From Massilia oculi (GTDB taxonomy: Bacteria; Pseudomonadota; Gammaproteobacteria; Burkholderiales; Burkholderiaceae_D): a stretch of DNA of 64,000 nt. The position numbers and the translations under genes were made by a program. The stretch covers positions 2,914,001-2,978,000 of the forward strand of contig NZ_CP029343.1 in assembly GCF_003143515.1 (NCBI RefSeq). The letters are read 5' to 3'. Below the pieces are notes generated by a model. It was not told the DNA's origin. It was given only the letters and a program-made list of their open reading frames with translations, and ran no database searches. This document shows, piece by piece, positions 18,537-27,443 of this stretch (positions are counted from its first letter, which is position 1; each line of letters begins with the position of its first letter).

Positions 18537-19418
18537 ATGCGTTCCGGCATCATTTACGCGGCCCTGGCCTTTCTCTGCTGGGGCATGTTCCCCATTTATT
18601 TCCACGCGCTGGGCGATGTGCCGCCCATGCAGATCCTGGCGCACCGCATGCTGTGGTCGCTCGGTTTCCTGCTGATCGTGCTATTGCTGCGGCGCCAGTG
18701 GAAATGGCTGAACGTGGTGCGCCAGCCGCGGGTATTCTTCAGCTTCGTGCTGTCGGCCCTGCTGCTCAGCGCCAACTGGCTGGTCTATATCTGGTCGGTC
18801 ACCAACCACCACGTGATCGAAGCCAGCCTCGGCTATTTCATCAATCCGCTGGTCAATATCATGCTGGGCTACCTGATCCTGAAGGAGCGCCTGCGCGCCG
18901 TTCAGTGGGTGGCGATCGCGATTGCCGCGCTGGGCGTGGCCTGGCTGACCTGGCAGACCGGCACCGTGCCCTGGATCGCCCTGTTCCTGGCCTTCTCCTT
19001 CGGCAGCTATGGCCTGCTGCGCAAGACGGCGGCGCTCGGCGCGCTCGAGGGCTTGTCGTTCGAGACGATCGTGCTGTTCCCGCTGGCAGCGGCCTACGTC
19101 ATCTGGCTGACCGTGAACGGCCAGAACGTGTTCATCAATACCGACTCCGACACCACCCGCGTGCTGCTGGTGATGGCCGGTCCGCTCACCGCGATTCCGC
19201 TGCTGCTGTTCGCCAGCGGCGCGCGCCGCATCCCGCTGTCGATCCTGGGGCTGCTGCAATACCTGTCGCCGACCCTGCAATTCCTGCTCGGCGTGTGGCT
19301 GTTCAAGGAAGCGTTTACCGCCGACCGCCTGGTGGGCTTCGCGCTGATCTGGAGCGCGCTGATCCTGTTCGCCGGCGAAGGCCTGCTGCGCCGGCCGCCG
19401 GCGCCAGTCAAGCGCTGA
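18537..19418 (+). CDS. rarD: RarD-type EamA transporter
   Basis: 293 residues with ten hydrophobic helices in two EamA repeats. The RarD signature is clear: AALAFLCWGMFPIYFHAL, LLLSANWLVYIWSVTNHHVIEASLGYFINPL and the C-terminal LQYLSPTLQFLLGVWLFKE. RarD was named from chloramphenicol sensitivity; its natural substrate is not established. It is divergent from kup. Confidence 0.93.
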   Translation: MRSGIIYAALAFLCWGMFPIYFHALGDVPPMQILAHRMLWSLGFLLIVLLLRRQWKWLNVVRQPRVFFSFVLSALLLSANWLVYIWSVTNHHVIEASLGYFINPLVNIMLGYLILKERLRAVQWVAIAIAALGVAWLTWQTGTVPWIALFLAFSFGSYGLLRKTAALGALEGLSFETIVLFPLAAAYVIWLTVNGQNVFINTDSDTTRVLLVMAGPLTAIPLLLFASGARRIPLSILGLLQYLSPTLQFLLGVWLFKEAFTADRLVGFALIWSALILFAGEGLLRRPPAPVKR

Positions 19419-19535
19419 TTCTCCGCGGCTCATGTAGATAACCCGCGGGATTTCACCGGCAACGGCCAAGAAATCCTGTGTCGGGCACGGGTTCTGTCGT
19501 ATCCTGTGCTCCTTGAACAACACCAGAGTTAAAGC

Positions 19536-21203
<1,668 letters not shown>

Positions 21204-21240
21204 TCAGTAGACAGAATGCAAGCTCTTGTTTCGTAAGGGA

Positions 21241-21277
21241 AAGCCCGCCTTGGCGACCGCCATGTGGCGGGCTTTTT
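21241..21277 (+). terminator. Rho-independent terminator of ettA
   Basis: AAGCCCGCC (21241-21249) pairs with GGCGGGCTT (21266-21274), followed by TTT. The loop contains a second small palindrome (TGGCGACCGCCA). It lies 37 bp after the ettA stop. Confidence 0.85.
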
Positions 21278-21297
21278 ACTAGCGGAAATGGAACGGG

Positions 21298-21991
21298 GTC
21301 AGAATGCAAAATGTGTAAAACTGTTTTCGATAAGGACTACCGGAAGCTCGTCGACCGCAGCCGCTTCGTGCGCGCGGCGCCGGCCAGACCATGCTCAGTT
21401 ACCCCGATCGTTACCCCAATCTTTACCGCGATAACCGCGTCCCTGGCGGGACCTTCTTTTTCACGGTGCGCCTGCTCGACCGCGGCAGTCACCTGTTGAC
21501 CGAACATATCTCCGCATTCGGCGAAGCCATGCGGCTGGCGCGTGCGCGCCGTCCTTTCCACGTCGATGCCTGGGCGGTCCTGCCCGATCATGCCCATGCA
21601 ATCTGGACCCTGCCACCAGGCGACCACGACTGTTCAAGCCGCTGGCGGGCCGTGAAGATCGCGTTTTCGAAGGCGCTGCGCAAGACCGGCCAGCCGGGCG
21701 TGGACGATGGCGCGGTCTGGGAACGCCACTACCGCCACTACCGGGTCGGCCTGGACGACGATTATGCGGCCCTGGTCGACTACGTCCACACCGACGCCGT
21801 ACGCCACGGCCACTGCGCCGAACCGCGCGACTGGCCGTGGTCGTCGCTGCACCGCTTCATCTCGGCCGGGCATGCGGCGCCGGCGCCGTCGATCATCGTG
21901 CCGCCATGGGTGCAGCGGCCGCAGGGTCAGGCGCTGGCGCGGCTATGAATCCACTTCCACATCGATCCCAGGTTTAACATTTTGCACTGAC
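21298..21991 (+). mobile_element. RAYT element with flanking inverted repeats
   Basis: GTCAGAATGCAAAATGT at 21298-21314 and its near reverse complement ACATTTTGCACTGAC at 21977-21991 bracket the transposase gene; they differ by two inserted bases. A further partial copy, GACAGAATGCAA, occurs at about 21209. Y1 transposases act on short palindromic or flanking sequences without duplicating target sites, so these repeats are candidate recognition ends. Confidence 0.55.
21391..21948 (+). CDS. REP-associated tyrosine transposase (IS200/IS605-like Y1 family)
   Basis: 185 residues. Motifs of the RAYT group are: N-terminal YRDNRVPGGTFFFTV, the HUH metal-binding pair His67-x-His69 (LPDHAHAIW), WERHYRHYRV, the candidate catalytic tyrosine region YVHTDAVRHG and the ending WPWSSLHRF. 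It is a full-length single-strand DNA transposase by family, usually domesticated and linked to dispersed palindromic repeats. Flanking inverted repeats lie outside the gene. It is inserted between ettA and an outer-membrane protein gene, each with its own terminator. Confidence 0.88.
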   Translation: MLSYPDRYPNLYRDNRVPGGTFFFTVRLLDRGSHLLTEHISAFGEAMRLARARRPFHVDAWAVLPDHAHAIWTLPPGDHDCSSRWRAVKIAFSKALRKTGQPGVDDGAVWERHYRHYRVGLDDDYAALVDYVHTDAVRHGHCAEPRDWPWSSLHRFISAGHAAPAPSIIVPPWVQRPQGQALARL

Positions 21992-21994
21992 AAC

Positions 21995-22020
21995 AAAAAA
22001 GGCCCCGAAGGGCCTTTTTC
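21995..22020. terminator. Bidirectional terminator between RAYT and the outer-membrane barrel gene
   Basis: Six A residues, the stem GGCCC/GGGCC (22001-22005 with 22010-22014, loop CGAA) and five T residues form a symmetric terminator serving the plus-strand RAYT gene and the minus-strand barrel gene that ends at 22039. Confidence 0.85.
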
Positions 22021-22038
22021 GTTCACTACACGCTCGGC

Positions 22039-22611
22039 TTAGAACGAATATTTCGCGCCGATGGTCAGTGCGTTCGGACGCACGCCGAAGTCGCGGGTGC
22101 CGCCGAAGCGTTCGTATTCGGCGATCACTGCCACGTCCTGGTTGATGTTGTACTGCACACCCAGGGCGCCGTAGGCGTTGTTGTCGCTGTCGCGACGGTT
22201 CAGCGAGGCGTTGACCGCCGCCAGTTCGTTCACGTCGTGCGACACGCCCAACTTGGCGTAGCCGACCAGCTTCTCGGTCAGCGGCGAGCTGAACTTGGCG
22301 GCGACGTAGGTCGAACGGCCATCGACGACACCGCTGGCTGCCACTGGGCCCAGGGTGTAGTAGATGTCGGCGCTGCGATAGTCGGTATGGCCGACTTCGA
22401 CTGCCCAGTTCGGGGTGAACTCGTAGCCGCCGAACAGCTTGGCCGATGCCTTGATGGTATCGATGTCGGCGCTGGTTGCACCTGGGACGCGCGCTTCATA
22501 ATCGGTGGCCACCGCACCGGCGCCAACATAGGCGCGTGGGGTGAATTCTTGTGCCTGGACAGCCGAAACAGCGGCGGTGGTGGCGAGCAGTGCAACGATC
22601 AGCTTTTTCAT
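22039..22611 (-). CDS. Outer-membrane beta-barrel protein (OmpA-like transmembrane domain family)
   Basis: 190 residues with signal peptide MKKLIVALLATTAAVSAVQA, then alternating amphipathic strands (RAYVGAGAVATDY, KLFGGYEFTPNWAVEVGHTDY, YAKLGVSHDVNELA, ALGVQYNINQDVAVIAEYERF) and a C-terminal Phe (TIGAKYSF). This layout fits an eight-stranded barrel of about 170 residues. No periplasmic domain is attached. The specific role is unknown. Three GTAAGAA-type direct repeats upstream suggest control by a response regulator. Confidence 0.85.
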   Translation of the reverse strand: MKKLIVALLATTAAVSAVQAQEFTPRAYVGAGAVATDYEARVPGATSADIDTIKASAKLFGGYEFTPNWAVEVGHTDYRSADIYYTLGPVAASGVVDGRSTYVAAKFSSPLTEKLVGYAKLGVSHDVNELAAVNASLNRRDSDNNAYGALGVQYNINQDVAVIAEYERFGGTRDFGVRPNALTIGAKYSF

Positions 22612-22707
22612 CTCAATTCCTCTTCTTGTTCATCTGGCTCGCGATTCCCAACGAATCGCGATGTGATCAAGATAGCACTGGCGACAGAGCAAGTCCGTGC
22701 CGATTCC

Positions 22708-22732
22708 GTAAGAACTGTAAGAAAGTGTAACT
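22708..22732 (-). promoter_or_regulatory. Direct repeats upstream of the barrel gene (possible regulator site)
   Basis: GTAAGAA at 22708 and 22717, and the related GTAACT at 22727, recur with 9-10 bp spacing about 100 bp before the barrel gene start. Such near-helical tandem half-sites are typical of OmpR-family regulators. The assignment is by pattern only. Confidence 0.3.
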
Positions 22733-22787
22733 TAATGACCGACCGGTTAGTAATATTTCCGCGTGGATCGATGGTGTTGCGCGCAGC

Positions 22788-23384
22788 TTAAACGATTTTC
22801 CTGAAAGTTAGGTTGACACGCGCTTGTAACGTACGAGTCACCTTATTGATGCCATGCAACCAATATTTCTGAGTTTCACCGCGCATCAACAACAGGCTGC
22901 CGTCGGTCAATTCGAGGCGGACAGTCTTTTTGTTGTATTTATGCTTCAGGATAAAGGTGCGGGCAGCGCCAAGGCTGAGCGAGGCGATGACCGGTTGCGG
23001 TCCCAGTTCCGGCTCGTCGTCGCTGTGCATGCCCATGCTGTCGCGTTCGTTACGGTAGAGATTCAGCAGGACGCTGTTGAAGCGGTGTCCGGTCGCCGCC
23101 TCGACCGCCTGGCGCAAGGTGTCGAGCAGGGGCGTGAACGGCGCCGGCTGCAGGCGCAGGCCGGAATAGGTATAGGCCGCGTCGCCATACCAGGCGCTCA
23201 GGCGCGGCTGCAGGTGGCGCTTGCCATACACCACCACCGTTTCCTCCCGCCAGTCGGTTTCACGCAGCAGGCGCGCCATGACCTCGGCATTGGTCCCGGG
23301 CAGCGGCAGCTGGGGCATCCAGGCGAGCTCGCCGTCTTCAAGCGGAATTGGACTCAGCAGGGAGTCGTCGGCAAATAAATCCAT
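22788..23384 (-). CDS. alkB: Alpha-ketoglutarate-dependent dioxygenase AlkB family
   Basis: 198 residues from ATG 23384. Iron ligands His120 and Asp122 (MGMHSDDEPELG) and His177 (YWLHGINK) are present, as are the 2-oxoglutarate arginines in TLQARVNLTFR (Arg189, Arg195) and the NLYRNERDSMGMHSD motif. By family it oxidatively removes methyl groups from alkylated bases in DNA or RNA. The upstream open frame before ATG 23384 has no family character. It is divergent from the oxidoreductase-like gene at 23448. Confidence 0.92.
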   Translation of the reverse strand: MDLFADDSLLSPIPLEDGELAWMPQLPLPGTNAEVMARLLRETDWREETVVVYGKRHLQPRLSAWYGDAAYTYSGLRLQPAPFTPLLDTLRQAVEAATGHRFNSVLLNLYRNERDSMGMHSDDEPELGPQPVIASLSLGAARTFILKHKYNKKTVRLELTDGSLLLMRGETQKYWLHGINKVTRTLQARVNLTFRKIV

Positions 23385-23447
23385 GGCTAAACCATACGCA
23401 AAATTGACGGCTATGATGGTGAACCTTCCGCCACACCGCATTCTCGC

Positions 23448-24032
23448 ATGGACAAACGTCATTTCCTGGGCGCCGCCGCGCTGGCGGGCGCAGCGCCGGC
23501 CTTCGCCAGCCGCGGCACGGACACGGCCCCGGCCGCAGGCCCGACGCTGCTGACCATCACCGGCGCCATCACGCGCAGCAACCGCGGCGGCCTCGATCCG
23601 GCGCTCGACCAGATGATGGCCAAGCAAAAGCTGGTATTCGACCGCGCCTATGCCCTCGATTTCGCAGCCCTGGCCGCCCTGCCGGCGCGCACCATCCGTC
23701 CGACCCTGGAATATGACGGCAAGCCGCATCCCTTGCGCGGACCGCTGCTGGCCGACGTCCTGGCCCAGGCCGGCGCCAGGCCGCGCGATGCCGCCAAGGT
23801 GCTGATTCGCGCGGTCGACGGCTATGCCGCCGTGCTGGAGATGCGACAGTTACGAGCGTGGAGTTTCATCGTCGCCACCCACCTGGATGGAAAACCGATG
23901 CCGCTGGGAGGGCTGGGGCCGCTATGGGCCGTATACGACGCCGACCGGGTGCCGGAAATGGCGGCGCTCCCGGTGGCGCAACGTTTCGGCGCCTGCCCAT
24001 GGGCCCTGTATTACCTGGAAGCGATGGCCTGA
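23448..24032 (+). CDS. Exported molybdopterin-oxidoreductase-like protein
   Basis: 194 residues. The N-terminus MDKRHFLGAAALAGAAPAFAS looks like a signal peptide with a single KR, perhaps a weak Tat-type signal. The body resembles the sulfite-oxidase-type molybdopterin-binding fold in short form: LLTITGAITRSN, YDGKPHPLRGPLLADVLAQAG, IRAVDGYAAVLEM and LGPLWAVYDADR. The usual cofactor-binding Cys of full enzymes is not evident; the only Cys is near the C-terminus (RFGACPW). It may be a cofactor-free periplasmic relative. Function unknown. Confidence 0.65.
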   Translation: MDKRHFLGAAALAGAAPAFASRGTDTAPAAGPTLLTITGAITRSNRGGLDPALDQMMAKQKLVFDRAYALDFAALAALPARTIRPTLEYDGKPHPLRGPLLADVLAQAGARPRDAAKVLIRAVDGYAAVLEMRQLRAWSFIVATHLDGKPMPLGGLGPLWAVYDADRVPEMAALPVAQRFGACPWALYYLEAMA

Positions 24033-24059
24033 CCGGTATTCAGGCGGCCGGCGCAGGCT

Positions 24060-24422
24060 TCAGGCGTAGGCTTCCGCCAGGCTCATCACGCGCGGCGCTA
24101 CCTTGATGCCGACGTTGCCGAACAGAGCGTCGATGGCGGCCAGGTTGGCGCTGCATTCGTCCGCCTTCCATCCCTTGAACATATCGGTGCCGTCCTTCTG
24201 GAAATGCAGGTCGAGCACTTTGCCCTTGTCGCGGTGCACGTAGTTTTGCTGATGAACGTTCTGGAAACCCAGTTCGGCCAGGCCGGCAAGGACGGTGTGC
24301 GGCGGATTTTCCGGGTCGGTGGCCAGGAAGACGCCAAAGGTCTTGCCTGGCGGCTTGGCTGCGACGTCGACCTCATAGATCCCTGGCGCCTTGGTCACAC
24401 TCGTGCTCTTCAGAAACAACAT
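24060..24422 (-). CDS. Conserved-looking hypothetical protein
   Basis: 120 residues, no signal peptide or membrane segment, with a good ribosome binding site (AGGAGAACAAT before ATG 24422). Recognisable pieces are FGVFLATDPENPPHTVLAGLAELGFQ and VLDLHFQKDGTDMFKGWKADE, and a single Cys (DECSANL). I do not recognise the family. It stands alone between two gaps of about 30 and 120 bp, on the same strand as the MAPEG gene. Confidence 0.7.
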   Translation of the reverse strand: MLFLKSTSVTKAPGIYEVDVAAKPPGKTFGVFLATDPENPPHTVLAGLAELGFQNVHQQNYVHRDKGKVLDLHFQKDGTDMFKGWKADECSANLAAIDALFGNVGIKVAPRVMSLAEAYA

Positions 24423-24542
24423 ATTGTTCTCCTGGCGCGCCAGTGACCATCCGGACAGGACGCGCGATGCTAATTAGTAGTCAGTCCTTAAGCATATTTC
24501 CATACGGGAACTTTGTCGATCTTTGTATTCGCTTTTTTCGCT

Positions 24543-24920
24543 TCAGCGCATTAATAAGCCAAAAACTGTGGCGCCGATTAACGCGGCACAAGCCAGCATG
24601 CCCAAAATGAAGCCAGCTTCGCGCTTTGCCGGGTCGCGGTAATAGCCAACCGCGTACAGGATGCGGCCCAGGCACCACAGCAGCCCACCGGCCGCCGCCC
24701 ACAGGTCGCCCAGGAAGGTGGCGCACAGCCACAAGGGCACCAGCACCAGGGGCAGCATCTCCAGCGTATTCATCTGGACACGGTGGGCGCGCTGGAAAGC
24801 CTCGGGGCCATCCATCGATGGCGCCGGCACCTTGTAGCGTACGCGGGCATAGCCGGCGACGCCCCAGGTCCAGAAATACACACCGAGGACGGCCAGGGTG
24901 GTCCAGGCGGTGAAGAACAT
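24543..24920 (-). CDS. MAPEG family membrane protein
   Basis: 125 residues with four hydrophobic helices. The family motifs FQRAHRVQMNTLEMLPLVLV and GRILYAVGYYRDPAKRE are present. MAPEG proteins include glutathione transferases and peroxidases of the membrane; the bacterial substrate is unknown. It is the last gene of a minus-strand run starting at pepP, 24 bp after the DUF2520 gene. Confidence 0.9.
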   Translation of the reverse strand: MFFTAWTTLAVLGVYFWTWGVAGYARVRYKVPAPSMDGPEAFQRAHRVQMNTLEMLPLVLVPLWLCATFLGDLWAAAGGLLWCLGRILYAVGYYRDPAKREAGFILGMLACAALIGATVFGLLMR

Positions 24921-24944
24921 CGCGTTTTCCTTATTGTCTTGAAG

Positions 24945-25775
24945 TCATGAAGCGGCGTGCTTGCGCCGCGCCAGGTCGGCCGTCAGCGGCACCAGTGCCT
25001 CGTACAACCTGCCGGTCGGCTCGTCCCAGTCGAGCAGGGCCTGCTGCTGGCGCGCCACGGTGGCGTGGTCGCCACGCGCCACCGGCCCGCTCAGGGCCGC
25101 CACCGGGCCGAGGCGGAACACGTTCGCCATGGTCTCGCTGGCGAGCGGCCGCGCCAGTTCGCGCGCGATCGGCTCCGGCACGCCGGCCGCCTGGTAGGCG
25201 CGCAAGGCGGCATCGAGCACCGTGGTCAGGTAATTCGACGCGAACACCGCCGCCGCATGGTAGACCGTCTTGGCCGCGGCATCGATGGTCACGAGGCGCG
25301 CCCCGATCGCCTCGAAGGCCGGCGCCAGCCGCGCCAGCGCCTGCGCCTCGCCCTCGATGCCGCAGAAGGTGCCGGCGAAGTCGCGCGCCACGGCCTCGGG
25401 ATCGGCGAAGCTGCGGATCGGATGCACGCTGGCCACCAGCGCCCCCTTGTCGGCCAGCGCCTGCAATTCGCTCGACGCCTTGGCGCCGCTGCAGTGGAAT
25501 ATGACCGCGCCCTTGACCTCATGCGCCTGCGCCAACGCGGCGGCCATCGGCGCGACCTGGTCGTCGTTCACGGCCAGCAGCCAGATGTCGGCCGGACGCA
25601 GTTCCTCGATGCCGGCGCAGGCACGGCCGGCGTTGACGAAATCGACCGCCGCCCGGGCGCTGGCGGGCGAGCGGGTCAGCACGTCCTGCACCGTGCACAC
25701 GCCGCTAGCCGACAGCAGGCGGCCCAGCACCTTGCCGACGTGGCCGGCGCCGACCAGGTTCAGGCTGGCAACCAC
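24945..25775 (-). CDS. Rossmann-like and DUF2520 domain protein
   Basis: 276 residues starting at GTG 25775, one base after the stop of the upstream gene (TGA-G-GTG). The N-terminal Rossmann fold begins LNLVGAGHVGKVLGRLL, with VIFHCSGAKASSELQ and VASVHPIRSF, typical of the DUF2520 family, related to NADP-dependent ketopantoate-type reductases. The C-terminal helical domain follows (AAVFASNYLTTVLDAA). The reaction is unknown. It is translationally coupled to the DUF924 gene. Confidence 0.88.
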   Translation of the reverse strand: MVASLNLVGAGHVGKVLGRLLSASGVCTVQDVLTRSPASARAAVDFVNAGRACAGIEELRPADIWLLAVNDDQVAPMAAALAQAHEVKGAVIFHCSGAKASSELQALADKGALVASVHPIRSFADPEAVARDFAGTFCGIEGEAQALARLAPAFEAIGARLVTIDAAAKTVYHAAAVFASNYLTTVLDAALRAYQAAGVPEPIARELARPLASETMANVFRLGPVAALSGPVARGDHATVARQQQALLDWDEPTGRLYEALVPLTADLARRKHAAS

Positions 25776-25776
25776 C

Positions 25777-26355
25777 TCAGAAACCCGATCCCGGCGTGGC
25801 CAGGTAGTCGGCTTCTTCGGGTGTCGAGGCGCGGCCCAGGATCGGATTGCGGTGCGGGAAGCGGCCGAAGCGCGCGATCACGCCGCGGTGGCGGTGTGCG
25901 TAATCGAGCTGCTCGCTGAAGCCTTCGTGGCTGGCGGCCAGGTCGGTGAACAACTCGACCGACTGCTCCTGGGTGCGCGCGTCTTCCGCGTGCTCGAACG
26001 GCATGTAGACGAAGACACGCTCGAGCGGCGACAGGGCCAGGTGCCCGCCAGACGCCACCAGCTGGCGCGCGGCGTTCAGCGCCAGGGCGTCGCCGGCGAA
26101 GGATTCGGCCGTGCCGCGGTAGGCATTGCGGGTGAACTGGTCGAGCACCAGGATGCGCGCCAGCACGCCGCGCGGACCCTCTTCATCCCACTCGCGCAAG
26201 CCGCCGGTAATGGCATGGTCGATCGCGGCGCCGAAGCGTTCGCGGACGGCGGCATCGAAGGCGTGGTCCTTGCGGAACCACTCGGCGCGCTGCTTGCCAT
26301 GGCCTGGATCGGAAGGCGGCAGGAACCAGAAATCGAGAACTTCTTGTGCGTCCAT
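25777..26355 (-). CDS. DUF924 family protein
   Basis: 192 residues. Family motifs: EVLDFWF at the N-terminus, EWFRKDHAFDAAVRERFG, ARILVLDQFTRNAYRGT and FVYMPFEHAEDARTQEQSV. Soluble helical protein, no catalytic residues known to me. It sits in the pepP-to-MAPEG operon, 52 bp after the mgtC-like gene and abutting the DUF2520 gene. Confidence 0.9.
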   Translation of the reverse strand: MDAQEVLDFWFLPPSDPGHGKQRAEWFRKDHAFDAAVRERFGAAIDHAITGGLREWDEEGPRGVLARILVLDQFTRNAYRGTAESFAGDALALNAARQLVASGGHLALSPLERVFVYMPFEHAEDARTQEQSVELFTDLAASHEGFSEQLDYAHRHRGVIARFGRFPHRNPILGRASTPEEADYLATPGSGF

Positions 26356-26407
26356 TGGAAAACCCCGTTTGGAATTGTTATTGGTGTTGCGAGATTGAAC
26401 CGCTTCG

Positions 26408-27151
26408 TCAATTACGCGCGTGCGACAACTGGAACGAGTCGACGCCGTCGAAGGCGGCCAGTTCGCGCGCCAGCTCCGACAGCGGCGCGCCGGTCTTGCG
26501 CGACAGCGCCAGCGCCACGAAGCGCCATTCCTGGCGGCCTTCGTCGCTGCTAATGGTCAGCGAGCTGCCGGCGATCTCGTAGCCGCGCTCGAGCGCCACC
26601 CTGCGGATCGCGTCTTCGCGCGGCATGAATTCGGGCCGGAAGCGCATCCGCACCGCCACCGCGTGGCGCGAAGGCAGGAAGGTCTCCAGGCGGTTCAGGT
26701 AGATCATGATCATCGCCGACAGGAAGGCCAGGCCCATCGCGGCCAGATAGAAGCCGATGCCGATCAGGATGCCGATCGCCGACGAGGCCCAGATCGAGGC
26801 CGCCGTGGTCAGGCCGCTGATATTGAAGCCCTCGCGCATGATCACGCCGGCGCCCAGGAAGCCGATGCCGGTGACCACGCCCTGGATGATGCGGGTCGGA
26901 TCGATCGGCGCCAGCAGGCCCGCATGGCCGCCGTACCACAGGTCCGGATAGCCGGCCAGGATGGTCAGCGCGGCCGAGGCCATGCACACCAGGCCATAGG
27001 TGCGCATGCCGGCGGCGCGCCCGTGATAGGCGCGCTCGTAACCGACCAGCAGGCCGAGCAGCAAGGCCCCGACCAGGTGCAACAGGATCAGGCCATTGGT
27101 GAACAGCTCGTGCTTCGACCAGTAGGCCGCGAACAGGTTGGTTTCCGTCAT
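26408..27151 (-). CDS. MgtC/SapB family membrane protein
   Basis: 247 residues. About five N-terminal membrane helices carry the family signature LLGLLVGYERAYHGRAAGMRTYGLVCM and IQGVVTGIGFLGAGVIM, followed by a C-terminal cytoplasmic ACT-like domain (AVRMRFRPEFMPREDAIRRV to the end). MgtC proteins modulate F-type ATPase and magnesium homeostasis in some pathogens. Here it is in a housekeeping operon context, and its role is inferred only from the family. Confidence 0.9.
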   Translation of the reverse strand: MTETNLFAAYWSKHELFTNGLILLHLVGALLLGLLVGYERAYHGRAAGMRTYGLVCMASAALTILAGYPDLWYGGHAGLLAPIDPTRIIQGVVTGIGFLGAGVIMREGFNISGLTTAASIWASSAIGILIGIGFYLAAMGLAFLSAMIMIYLNRLETFLPSRHAVAVRMRFRPEFMPREDAIRRVALERGYEIAGSSLTISSDEGRQEWRFVALALSRKTGAPLSELARELAAFDGVDSFQLSHARN

Positions 27152-27181
27152 GCGCGCATGGTGTTCATGGTCGGCGGGCGG

Positions 27182-27442
27182 TCATGGTTTTTTCTTGACC
27201 AGCTGCTTCTCGAAGGCCAGGTCGTTCTTGCTGATGCGCGGCTGCTCCTGCGGACCGAGGCCCTTGACGAAGGCGACGAAATCGTCGAGCTCCATCGGTG
27301 GGCACAGCGGCGGGCTGCCGGGCGCTTCGGACAGGTAGAAGTGGCCGTCGCCGGTGCGCGCCATCGAGTACAGATTGTTCCCGGTACGCTGCTTCAGGCG
27401 CTCGACGGCGGTGCTGGCGCGGGTGGAGCGTGAGCTGGCCAT
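27182..27442 (-). CDS. Small hypothetical protein downstream of pepP
   Basis: 86 residues, basic ends and a hydrophilic middle (GDGHFYLSEAPGSPPLCPPMELDDFVAFVKGLG). Its ATG begins one base after the pepP stop (TGA-C-ATG), which strongly supports that it is translated. No family recognised, no signal peptide, one Cys. Confidence 0.7.
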   Translation of the reverse strand: MASSRSTRASTAVERLKQRTGNNLYSMARTGDGHFYLSEAPGSPPLCPPMELDDFVAFVKGLGPQEQPRISKNDLAFEKQLVKKKP

Positions 27443-27443
27443 G

